Below, piece after piece: positions 24,383-31,996 of a stretch of 38,786 bases of DNA. The position numbers and the translations under genes were made by a program. The notes beneath the pieces are model-generated. The model saw only the letters and a program-made list of their open reading frames with translations. It was not told the origin of the DNA and did no database searches. The first letter of the stretch is position 1; each line of letters opens with the position of its first letter. Source of the stretch: Desulfobacteraceae bacterium (GTDB lineage: Bacteria > Desulfobacterota > Desulfobacteria > Desulfobacterales > Desulfobacteraceae); NCBI GenBank assembly GCA_024226935.1, contig JAAELK010000573.1:1-38786 (forward strand), given 5' to 3'.

Positions 24383-25654
24383 TCATGCCCCTTCAATTTG
24401 TATATTCCATTTTTTTTCTAATTCTCGTTTAATAAAAAAACCAAGAGTTCCATCTTCCCGATATTTTTTAGCCTCTAATAACCAACTTGACATGGGTTTA
24501 TTATGATTTTCATATCCAGTTACAATTTCTTCGATAAGCATGGAATCTGTTATAAATCTTTTTTTGGTTTCTTCCATGATTAACTTTTGTTCAATTTCAT
24601 TCTGCTCTTTAATCCGTTCCAGTTTTTTTTGTTCGATGGTTTTAAAGCCAGCTGGAGGTTCAAACCCTGCTCCTTGAACAGCGACTTTATAAAAACATGA
24701 TAAAGCAGATTTTTTAGGCTTTTGTATTTCTTTTATGTGTTCGGCAATTTGGAGTTGCAAATAAAGATCTTGTGGATCTGCTTTTTCTTCTTCAATCCAT
24801 TGTTTAAATTTCTTTTCTGTAAAACCTTTGTTTTGAAGGAGAATAGAATTTTCTGCGAAGTTAGTTAGTTTATTTAAAAACTTACTAACTAACTTATTAT
24901 AAGAGATTTTCGCTTGCTCAGGTACTTGCTCGGTTGCTCGGTTGTTCGGTTGCTCAGGTACTTGCTTGGTTGCTCGGTTGCTCGGTTGCTCAGGTACTTG
25001 CTCGGTTGCTCGGTTGCTCGGTTGCTCTATTTCTGTGGGTCCAAAAAGTTTAAGGCACTGGACTTCGTTAACAATGCAAGTTGAACCATTATTAACCCCG
25101 TCGTTTATACTGAATGGCTTGTTAATATAGCCTTTTCGGATAAGACTATTTAAACTATTTCTAACAGTCCCATATTTAATATTTAAAATTCCACTTAATC
25201 CATTTGGACCCTTTACTTTAAAGGGTCTACAGAAATATATATAGTGTAGTATTTTGAATTGATTGATTTTTAAATTTGTCGGTTTTTTTGATTCATTAAC
25301 AATGTTCGGTTGCTCGGTTGCTCGGTTGCTCGGTTGCCCAGGTGCTTGCTCGGTTGCTCGGTTGCTCGGTTGCTCAGGCACTTGCTCGGTTGTTCGGTTG
25401 CTCGGTTGCTCAGGTACTTGCTCGGTTGTCCGGTTGCTCGGTTGTTCGGGCAAGTGCTCGGGCACGTGCTCGGGCACGTGCTCGGGCAAGTGCTCGGTTG
25501 CTCGGTTGCTCGGTTGTTTGGTTGTTTGGGTTGAAGGAGAGGTAACAATAGCTAAAATGTTTTGTTCTTTTTTTTGTTCTTCTTTTGGGGTATTCGTAGC
25601 ATTTCCAGCTAAAATTCTATCTGCTAAGCTTAGACGTTTTTTCTTTACAGTCAT
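24383..25654 (-). CDS. Winged-helix ParB-like/replication protein with SNRATEQP repeats
   Basis: 423 residues, starting 3 bp after the ParA2 stop. The N-terminus MTVKKKRLSLADRILAGN is basic, like ParA-stimulating peptides. Two repeat blocks (about residues 43-117 and 209-248) consist of SNRATEQP, VPEQ and VPEH units. Between them (about 128-200) is a winged-helix-like domain (NQFKILHYIYFCRPF, GTVRNSLNSLIRKGYI). The C-terminal half is helical and charged and ends FFIKRELEKKWNIQIEGA. Its position suggests the DNA-binding partner of ParA2 or a replication initiator. The repeats are probably a flexible spacer. I cannot name a family. Confidence 0.7.
   Translation of the reverse strand: MTVKKKRLSLADRILAGNATNTPKEEQKKEQNILAIVTSPSTQTTKQPSNRATEHLPEHVPEHVPEHLPEQPSNRTTEQVPEQPSNRTTEQVPEQPSNRATEQAPGQPSNRATEQPNIVNESKKPTNLKINQFKILHYIYFCRPFKVKGPNGLSGILNIKYGTVRNSLNSLIRKGYINKPFSINDGVNNGSTCIVNEVQCLKLFGPTEIEQPSNRATEQVPEQPSNRATKQVPEQPNNRATEQVPEQAKISYNKLVSKFLNKLTNFAENSILLQNKGFTEKKFKQWIEEEKADPQDLYLQLQIAEHIKEIQKPKKSALSCFYKVAVQGAGFEPPAGFKTIEQKKLERIKEQNEIEQKLIMEETKKRFITDSMLIEEIVTGYENHNKPMSSWLLEAKKYREDGTLGFFIKRELEKKWNIQIEGA
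24912..25027 (-). repeat. Coding minisatellite block B
   Basis: On the coding strand the 8-bp unit AGCAACCG and the 12-bp unit for VPEQ alternate. Three 8-bp units equal 24 bp and encode SNRATEQP, each unit being read in a different frame. The composite period is 36 bp. Confidence 0.85.
25304..25529 (-). repeat. Coding minisatellite block A
   Basis: The same AGCAACCG 8-bp unit as block B, with variants giving SNRTTEQP and a run of PEHV/PEHL units. Single-base differences between units show that it is old enough to have drifted. All three frames of the repeat are open, which creates long spurious frames on the other strand. Confidence 0.85.
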
Positions 25655-25657
25655 TTA

Positions 25658-26482
25658 TTAGCCCTCGGAGTTTTTAATGTCTTCGAAAAAGTTTAAAAAT
25701 TCAGTTGCTAAAGTCCTAAAAGCAACTGCTCCTTTGGAACGCATAGCATAAGTAAAAATTGATGTTTGCCTCATTGTTTCGATTGTTTCGAAATCTGATG
25801 AGGTGGGAATAGTAGATTTAAAAATATTGTCAATGCCAAATCGTCTTTCTGCATTAGCTTGATTCGCTTTATGAGCAGATTTTCTACGGTCAATCTTATT
25901 GATAAGGATTTTTAAAAATCTTAAATTTGGATTGCCTTCTTTTTTAACGCTTTCCATTAGTTCTAAAACCCCTTTAACTCCTTCTAATGAATTACCAGAA
26001 CCAGCAGTCATAGGAATCATAACAAAATCTGCACAATAAAGAGCATTAGATACGAAAATGGAAAGGGTAGGGGGGCAATCAATAAATATATAATCATAGT
26101 TTTTTGTGGCATGATCATATATATGATCTCTTAAAAAAGTATTGCTTCTTGGGAAAGCTATTGATAGTGGTATTTCCAAGCCGGAAGTTTCAGAAATATT
26201 AGGTATTATATCTAAATTGGGATGAATAGTTGGATATATACATTCTTTAATATCAGGTTTTTCTTTTGTGTCCGGGTCTAATAAGTCATACATACATTCA
26301 TTAATGGATGTTTGATCTTGGATCAAAGCTCTTGTGGAGTCACTTTGTGGGTCGTTGTCTACTAAAAGTACTTTTTTTTTCTTAATTGCAAGAGCGGATG
26401 ATAAACTGACTGAGGTGATGGTTTTTCCGGTTCCACCTTTATAGTTTGAGATAGCACCTATAAAACCTTTTTTATTTTTCAT
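25658..26482 (-). CDS. parA: ParA-type ATPase 2
   Basis: 274 residues, ATG after AAAAAGGAGTCACA. Walker A is NYKGGTGKTITS (about 13-24), Walker A' is LLVDNDPQSDSTR and Walker B is YDYIFIDCPPTLS. It differs clearly from ParA1 in sequence. It forms an operon with the repeat-containing wHTH protein, whose start lies 3 bp downstream. It probably drives a second partition system or positions another complex. Its upstream region holds two palindromes (26622-26665). Confidence 0.92.
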   Translation of the reverse strand: MKNKKGFIGAISNYKGGTGKTITSVSLSSALAIKKKKVLLVDNDPQSDSTRALIQDQTSINECMYDLLDPDTKEKPDIKECIYPTIHPNLDIIPNISETSGLEIPLSIAFPRSNTFLRDHIYDHATKNYDYIFIDCPPTLSIFVSNALYCADFVMIPMTAGSGNSLEGVKGVLELMESVKKEGNPNLRFLKILINKIDRRKSAHKANQANAERRFGIDNIFKSTIPTSSDFETIETMRQTSIFTYAMRSKGAVAFRTLATEFLNFFEDIKNSEG

Positions 26483-26621
26483 TGTGACTCCTTTTTATCA
26501 TGAATTAATATACCGATATCAATAAAGCCGATGGGTGTCAAGGGTTTTTGATGATCTTATTAGTTTGAATTGTATTTTTTATTAGTATTATTTGATTGGT
26601 TTTTATAATTTGTTGCTTATC

Positions 26622-26665
26622 ATGACTCAAGTCATTGTTCGTTGCAACTATAAAAATTTTTATAG
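26622..26665. promoter_or_regulatory. Palindromes upstream of parA2
   Basis: ATGACT-CA-AGTCAT at 26622-26635 and the perfect 18-bp palindrome CTATAAAAATTTTTATAG at 26648-26665 lie in the 282-bp gap between parA2 and the next gene. They could be partition or operator sites. No open frame in this gap is supported. Confidence 0.45.
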
Positions 26666-26764
26666 AATTCTTTCGTAATATAGGAAGGAAAAAGGCTTTC
26701 TGAGGCTGTTTTTTATATCATATTTCACGATCGCTTTTGTTCGAAAAAGATTATGATGAGATCG

Positions 26765-27271
26765 CTATCTTTGCTCATGAATTTCCACGGGGATATCTTT
26801 TGTGAGAGGCTTTTCCGTAAGAACAAGCTCTTTTTTTGTTTCTCCTGTTTTGAATAAGCCTATATTGATCACTTCTTTTTTGGTCAATATCTTTATCAGT
26901 TTGCTATAAATAGGGATTTTAAGGCTAAAAACTGACAACGATCCTCCTTCAAATTGGATTTCCGGGAATCCCGGGAAAACAATATTGTCGCAGATTAAAT
27001 TTAGAAATGCTGGCGTTTGTTTGTAGACTTGAAGTTTTGTCCAAGGAAGGTTTGTAAACCATTTTTGGGAGGCATCATCTCGCATGGCTAAAAACAATTG
27101 TCCGTCTGCCGGATCCAAAACAAGAGCAAGGCTGTGAACGGTAAAGCTTCGATCAAGAGAGAAAACTCGTTTTCTCTCTTTGCCTATAAGCTTAACCAAC
27201 CCAAGAGATTGTTGATAAGTTAACCACTGTATTGCATCTAATAGAGCAGCAAAATGAATAAGCTTAGACAT
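26765..27271 (-). CDS. Unrecognised 168-aa protein
   Basis: ATG preceded by AAGGAAACACTACAT. It begins MSKLIHFAALLDAIQWLTYQ, which looks like an amphipathic helix and not a signal peptide. The middle is strand-rich (FTVHSLALVLDPADGQLFLA), and the C-terminus is charged. I see no catalytic motif. It is downstream of topoisomerase III on the same strand, but the 292-bp gap with strong hairpins suggests its own RNA-level control. Confidence 0.65.
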   Translation of the reverse strand: MSKLIHFAALLDAIQWLTYQQSLGLVKLIGKERKRVFSLDRSFTVHSLALVLDPADGQLFLAMRDDASQKWFTNLPWTKLQVYKQTPAFLNLICDNIVFPGFPEIQFEGGSLSVFSLKIPIYSKLIKILTKKEVINIGLFKTGETKKELVLTEKPLTKDIPVEIHEQR

Positions 27272-27312
27272 ATGTAGTGTTTCCTTTTTTTATAAGGTAA
27301 TTTTTAAAAAGG

Positions 27313-27415
27313 TTCCCACCGGACCGTCTTTGTTCTCGGGGTATTGGATAGTAGTTCACAAAGCCGATACCGGTGGGAAAAGGGTTGTTTCCTGGAGAAG
27401 AAAAAGGAACAACCC
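27313..27415 (-). other. Structured region: long nested hairpin plus a second hairpin
   Basis: TTCCCACCGG (27313-27322) pairs perfectly with CCGGTGGGAA (27370-27379), and inside it CTTTGT pairs with ACAAAG. Next, GGGTTGTTTCC (27382-27392) pairs with GGAACAACCC (27406-27415) with one bulged T. These GC-rich stems stand out in the AT-rich gap 27272-27563, upstream of the 168-residue gene. Candidates are a structured leader RNA, a small RNA, or a transfer or single-strand origin. There is no credible protein in the gap. Confidence 0.6.
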
Positions 27416-27563
27416 ATTGAAGCCTTTTTTCTATTCATATCTTTTGTTTTTACCATTATGTATAATATCATAACAATTAATACGTGCACGGGAAAAGCCT
27501 TTTTTTAAAAAAACTCATTTTCAAAGAGGAAGAATTTGAGGCTATGAATAATCATATCAATCA

Positions 27564-29744
27564 TCAGCTGGCTTTTTTCTTTTTAACTTTCATGGCATCT
27601 CCAGGAGAACCTCCATTATCAAATCGTATGGGATGAGTTTTATTTTTACATTTCCAATAGAAAAATCCCGGGGTTTTCTTTGATTCCAGTTGAATCATCT
27701 TATCCGGACAATTAGCCTCTGGACATTCTGCATGGGGAAGATCAGTGGTGTCTACTCTTACATATGGTTGTCCTGGATGACCTTTTTCATCAGGAAGGAA
27801 AACGGGTTTGCCATCATGGTGTTTGTCTTCAGCATAACAGGCCCAGAAATATTGTCCTTTTTTCTTTTTTTGTTTATATCGTTTTATGGGGCTTTGACAG
27901 TCTGGACATTTATGTACTATTCCAACTAATTCTTTCGGAAATTTTGTATTTAAGGCTGCTTTGACCATTCCGGGTAACTGGGCTATAGTTTGCTCCATAA
28001 ACTGTTCCATTGTCTGTTCTCCATCTTGAATGAGATTTAAGAATTCATCCCACATTGCTGAAGTGGAAGGATCCGTAAGAGCTTGGGGCACAATATCTTT
28101 GACGAATCTTCCGAGTTTTGAAGAACAAATTTGGGTCCCTTTCCCTTTAATACGCTCTATGTAAGTTCGTTCTTTGATGAGACTGACTATCTCTGTCCGA
28201 GTACCATCAGTACCAATCCCGGCATTTTCCCTTAAAATTGCTTTGACCCGGGGATCCGGAACAAATTTGTCAATGTTTTCCATGGCCACAATTAATTTGC
28301 TTTCAGTAAACCGTGCAGGTGGTTTGGTACTTTTGGTCTGAAGAATAGCATCAAGGCATGTAATATCGTCTTTTTCGTTGATCTTAGGTAAGGATTTTTC
28401 TGTAGAGTCTTGTTTTTTCTTAAGTGCAGTCCAACCAGGCTCTATTACTCTTGTGCCGGATGTTTTCCATTGTTCTCCACCAACATTTGTGATTATTTGT
28501 TGAGATGCATATTGCATTGGAGGGTAAAACTGCATGATAAATCGCTCAACAATTAGATTGTAAATATTTTTTTGATCCGGTGTCAGTGTGCTGGGTTTAT
28601 CACCAGTTGGAATGATAGCATATTTATTGTCATTGCTTTGGGCTTTTTTCCATGTCTTTGATTTGATTGATGGATTTGCTTTTCTGGCTGCTTCATTGCC
28701 GTGAGAAGCAAGATTTTCAAGTGTTTTTACCCCGTCATCAAATTCATCTATATCCAGGTGGGGATTATTTGTTCTAGGATAGGAAATCAACCCAGCCTCA
28801 TAAATGGATTGGGTGATTTTTGCGACTTTTTTAACATCAAGACCGTAAAGGGTAGAAGCTGCATCCAAGAGAGTTCCTTGGGTGTACGGCAAAGGAGGTT
28901 CTTTTTTTTTGATTGAATTGCTGACAGATACAATCACACCAGCCTGCCCTTTAAGGCCAGTAATGATTTTTTGAGCATATTCTTTTTTAATAAGGCGGTT
29001 TTCAGAATCCAGGGGATGATTCTTATTGGGTAACCATATGGCCACAAAATTCCCCTGGGGATGTTTTACCGTGATTTGAGGTACAAAGTAGTTAATAGAG
29101 ACAAACGATTCTATTGCCCGATCCCGGTCCACGACAAGGGTCAAGGCAATAAGTTGAACCCGGCCTCCAGAAAGTATTCTATCAAGGCCATGTTCCCGGG
29201 CGGCAATGCTCATAGCTCGGGTAATATTAAGACCGATTAACCAATCGGAACGTGTCCTGGCCATTGCCGCGTTCGTAGTGTTGATGAATTTACGGTTGTC
29301 TTCAAGCTTGGCAAAGTTTTTAAGCACTTTTTGCTTACTTAATGCCTGTGGGAAAAACCTTTTGACTGGCTTAGTATTGCCAAGATAGTCAAGAATTTCA
29401 TCAATGAGATACTGTCCCTCTCTGTCATTATCCCCGGCATGAATAATTTCTGATGCTTTAGGATAATACTTTTCCATTAAGGCATATTGCCTTCTTACTC
29501 CTGGATTATCTGTCAATTTGATTTGAAACTTATCCGGAATAATGGGTAATGAATTAGCAGTCCATTCCTTTAAAGATTTGTCATAATCCTCAGGCATAAA
29601 CAGTTCAAATAAATGACCAAATGCTGGAATAATAACAGTATCATTGTTTTTATAACAAAGGGCTTTGGTTTTTAATTTTGGAATACCCAGAGCTTTGGCA
29701 ATTGCTTTGGCAGTTTTGGGCTTCTCAGCAAAAATTAAGAGCAT
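27564..29744 (-). CDS. topB: DNA topoisomerase III (type IA)
   Basis: 726 residues. The TOPRIM domain has IFAEKPKTAKAIAKAL (Glu7) and the acidic triad in HAGDNDREGQ (Asp105, Asp107, Glu109). The type IA core shows LSGGRVQLIALTLVVDR, TQGTLLDAASTLYG, and the active-site Tyr322 in GLISYPRTNN. The C-terminal 110 residues hold two cysteine clusters (CPDCQSPIKRY... and CPEANCPD...CKNKTH) for single-strand DNA binding. Plasmid-encoded topoisomerase III, such as TraE of RP4, decatenates and relaxes plasmid DNA during replication and transfer. All catalytic residues are present. An AT-rich promoter-like stretch lies upstream at 29768-29790. Confidence 0.95.
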   Translation of the reverse strand: MLLIFAEKPKTAKAIAKALGIPKLKTKALCYKNNDTVIIPAFGHLFELFMPEDYDKSLKEWTANSLPIIPDKFQIKLTDNPGVRRQYALMEKYYPKASEIIHAGDNDREGQYLIDEILDYLGNTKPVKRFFPQALSKQKVLKNFAKLEDNRKFINTTNAAMARTRSDWLIGLNITRAMSIAAREHGLDRILSGGRVQLIALTLVVDRDRAIESFVSINYFVPQITVKHPQGNFVAIWLPNKNHPLDSENRLIKKEYAQKIITGLKGQAGVIVSVSNSIKKKEPPLPYTQGTLLDAASTLYGLDVKKVAKITQSIYEAGLISYPRTNNPHLDIDEFDDGVKTLENLASHGNEAARKANPSIKSKTWKKAQSNDNKYAIIPTGDKPSTLTPDQKNIYNLIVERFIMQFYPPMQYASQQIITNVGGEQWKTSGTRVIEPGWTALKKKQDSTEKSLPKINEKDDITCLDAILQTKSTKPPARFTESKLIVAMENIDKFVPDPRVKAILRENAGIGTDGTRTEIVSLIKERTYIERIKGKGTQICSSKLGRFVKDIVPQALTDPSTSAMWDEFLNLIQDGEQTMEQFMEQTIAQLPGMVKAALNTKFPKELVGIVHKCPDCQSPIKRYKQKKKKGQYFWACYAEDKHHDGKPVFLPDEKGHPGQPYVRVDTTDLPHAECPEANCPDKMIQLESKKTPGFFYWKCKNKTHPIRFDNGGSPGDAMKVKKKKAS

Positions 29745-29793
29745 AAAGACTCCATTTTTTTGTTTAGTATTATATTATAACAACTATTTTTAA

Positions 29794-30423
29794 CTAAAAC
29801 GTTTTCATGTCAATTGCTGCAGGCCCAACAGCAAAACATTCATCCCATCTGATAACATTACAAAAATCTGTTTGAAACCACGTTTCAATAATTGCATCTC
29901 TTTCGTCTTTCACTGTTGACGAACCACGAATGGAGGACTGGACCTGTTCAAGAATAGTAATAATTTTTCTTGGGTCTTCAATAATTCTTTCGGCCAAAAG
30001 TTGTGGGTCCAATAGGGCTCCACTTGTTTTCTTATAATCTGAATTAATAAGTTTTAAAGCATCATCAATTGCCTGGCAGCACTCTGAATAGGAAAAATAA
30101 GGACATCCTAATCCTGTAAACCAGACAATTGATTGTAACCCATAACTCAGTTTTTTTTTAAGTTTATTCCGTTTGTTCTCATCTATTTGAGAAAGCCATT
30201 TTCTTGAAACCTGAAAGTGATCCAGGTCAAGTTTTCTGCGGAAAATATCAAATTCAGTGATTCCCTGAATTTTTTTTCCGTCCACAAAAACTTCTGCCGG
30301 GAATACATCTTTTTTAGCCATAGAAATGTCCCTTGCGGCTTGAATAATATTTTCACATGCATAGGACGCTATATCTAAAATATCTTTTACGCGATTTTCA
30401 TACAACATATCCAATACCCCCAT
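29794..30423 (-). CDS. Unrecognised 209-aa protein
   Basis: Starts at the ATG at 30423. The in-frame ATG at 30408 follows GGGGGTATTGGAT and may be the real start. The product is helical and soluble, with no signal peptide. Visible segments are DGKKIQGITEFDIFRRKLDL and the cysteine-containing FTGLGCPYFSYSECCQAIDD, but I know no family for them. It starts 17 bp after the ArdC-like gene and precedes topB on the same strand. It is possibly part of a DNA-processing operon. Confidence 0.65.
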   Translation of the reverse strand: MGVLDMLYENRVKDILDIASYACENIIQAARDISMAKKDVFPAEVFVDGKKIQGITEFDIFRRKLDLDHFQVSRKWLSQIDENKRNKLKKKLSYGLQSIVWFTGLGCPYFSYSECCQAIDDALKLINSDYKKTSGALLDPQLLAERIIEDPRKIITILEQVQSSIRGSSTVKDERDAIIETWFQTDFCNVIRWDECFAVGPAAIDMKTF

Positions 30424-30439
30424 AATTGCTTATGGCAAA

Positions 30440-31825
30440 TCAGAGCCCCGGAGTGTTCTCCGTGTCAAGATCATGACTTAGATCTATACTTAAGATGATT
30501 TTACCGTTATGTTCCTCCACGTCGATATTTAAATTTTCGATTTTGTCCTGCAGGATCTCCTGAATCCGGAACGCCTCCAGAACGTCCTTTTCTCCAGACT
30601 GACCTGTTTCTTTATCCATATGCATATCACTACTAAATAAAATTTTATCATCCTCTCCTTTTGTAAAAGCAAAATTTGTATCAAGTGTTGCCATGATTGC
30701 ATGAATTTTAGATACACGTTCGTTGTCATCATGATCAGTATCCAAGTGTGCATCCAGATCTGAAGAACTAAACACCTTAGGCCATGTTGACTTGTCAGGA
30801 AACCAGTCTGCTTTGGGTTGAATACCCTGTGAGAAGTTCACCACAGTATTGATCAGCCTGGTTGCATGAGCAGTCTTGACAATGTGTTTAGGATCTTCTG
30901 CCAGTTGTTTTTCCCAACAGTTTACATATATTTTTTGGGTTGTAGGTTTATATGGCAAGCCTAGAGTTTGACTGGCCACAAGACTAAATGTTTCTGCCCG
31001 AAGTTCTTCAGCGGCCTGATTTAAAATCCCTTCACCTATCTGGCTGGGGCCTTTAAATCTCTCTTCTCTGATCTTTGCACCGGTAGCAGTGTACCATTGA
31101 CGAAGTAGTTGAGCCGCATAGTCCTCTGGGCTTTTAAAAGTCCTCTTTGCTGGCATGTGGATCGTATCAGACCCCAAAGCGTATATCGGGTTTTTGGCCC
31201 CAAATGTAACCTTAATGCCACAAGTATCCACGAGCGTTTCGACAAGCTCACTGATTTGCCAGTCCATAGTTTCATGAACTATCTCAAGAGCCGGAGCATT
31301 GTTGATTTGGGAAGCATGGAAAACCGATATAGGGCGAAAAAATACAATTTTTCCATCGGGGAGCCCTTCAAAAATAGCATTCTGCTCTTCAGCGGAGATT
31401 CCCTGATCCTTGAGCTCTTTATTAGTTATCCCAGGTGGAGGCAATTCAAATGTCTTAGGCTCAAGAATATGAGTCCCTTTTTCACCCTTGAGAATATGGG
31501 TTTTCTCACCAAATTTATGGACCTGGTTCCATTTACAAAATCTGGCATCGTTTGTACCATTATTCAGCATATACTGACTTAGGACAAAACTATTGATCCC
31601 CGAATAAACAGTTCCTGTCACCGGGTTGTACGGTAACGTAGTTGCTGGTGATAAAGATTTTCTTTTGCTACTGGTCAGTAGGTCAATTGTTTTTTTAGCA
31701 TGAGTGTGAAAGAAAAGTTCCAAATTCTCTTTGGTTTGGGCTTTGAACTTGGATTTTTCTTCCTTGGTAAATACTGATCTTTTATTATAGCCGGAATATT
31801 TAATATTAGTCTTTCTCGCTCTCAT
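30440..31825 (-). CDS. ArdC-like protein with a lost zincin active site
   Basis: 461 residues, ATG after GGGAGGTAATA. Residues 65-125 match the ArdC N-terminal single-strand DNA-binding domain (NPVTGTVYSGINSFVLSQYM, HILKGEKGTHI). The following region matches the ArdC metallopeptidase-like domain, but where the family has HELxHxTGH this protein has LLRQWYTATGAK. The downstream EELRAETFSLVASQ segment is kept. ArdC proteins protect incoming conjugative DNA from restriction. The loss of the His, Glu and His residues means that any remaining role must be non-catalytic, such as DNA binding. It is translationally coupled to a 41-residue gene upstream. Confidence 0.75.
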   Translation of the reverse strand: MRARKTNIKYSGYNKRSVFTKEEKSKFKAQTKENLELFFHTHAKKTIDLLTSSKRKSLSPATTLPYNPVTGTVYSGINSFVLSQYMLNNGTNDARFCKWNQVHKFGEKTHILKGEKGTHILEPKTFELPPPGITNKELKDQGISAEEQNAIFEGLPDGKIVFFRPISVFHASQINNAPALEIVHETMDWQISELVETLVDTCGIKVTFGAKNPIYALGSDTIHMPAKRTFKSPEDYAAQLLRQWYTATGAKIREERFKGPSQIGEGILNQAAEELRAETFSLVASQTLGLPYKPTTQKIYVNCWEKQLAEDPKHIVKTAHATRLINTVVNFSQGIQPKADWFPDKSTWPKVFSSSDLDAHLDTDHDDNERVSKIHAIMATLDTNFAFTKGEDDKILFSSDMHMDKETGQSGEKDVLEAFRIQEILQDKIENLNIDVEEHNGKIILSIDLSHDLDTENTPGL

Positions 31826-31931
31826 TATTACCTCCCGCCTTTAAGCTTTCATCAATTAATTCCAGTGCTTCGGCCTCATCTAATGAGACAGGTCCCATTA
31901 GATCGCTCCAGTTTTGGATCGGTTCAGGCAT
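31806..31931 (-). CDS. 41-aa acidic protein overlapping the ArdC-like gene
   Basis: ATG at 31931 after AAAGGATAAATT. The product begins MPEPIQNWSDLMGPVSLDEA and is strongly acidic. Its last 20 bases overlap the start of the ArdC-like gene in another frame, with the latter's ribosome-binding site inside. Good ribosome-binding site, acidic codon pattern and overlap make it credible. Possible role: cofactor of, or coupling peptide for, the downstream gene. Confidence 0.5.
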   Translation of the reverse strand: MPEPIQNWSDLMGPVSLDEAEALELIDESLKAGGNNESEKD

Positions 31932-31996
31932 AATTTATCCTTTAGTTTGTTATAGTTAAATATTATATTAAAGCAATCATAATATGCAATATTTTT

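Noticed and set aside
25263-25661. Plus-strand frames of cysteine/leucine-rich repeats
   Set aside because: They are the antisense of the coding minisatellite, which is open in all frames.
27304-27489. 61-aa minus-strand frame in the gap before topB
   Set aside because: It covers the inverted repeats, has no good ribosome-binding site, and its composition follows the hairpin sequence.
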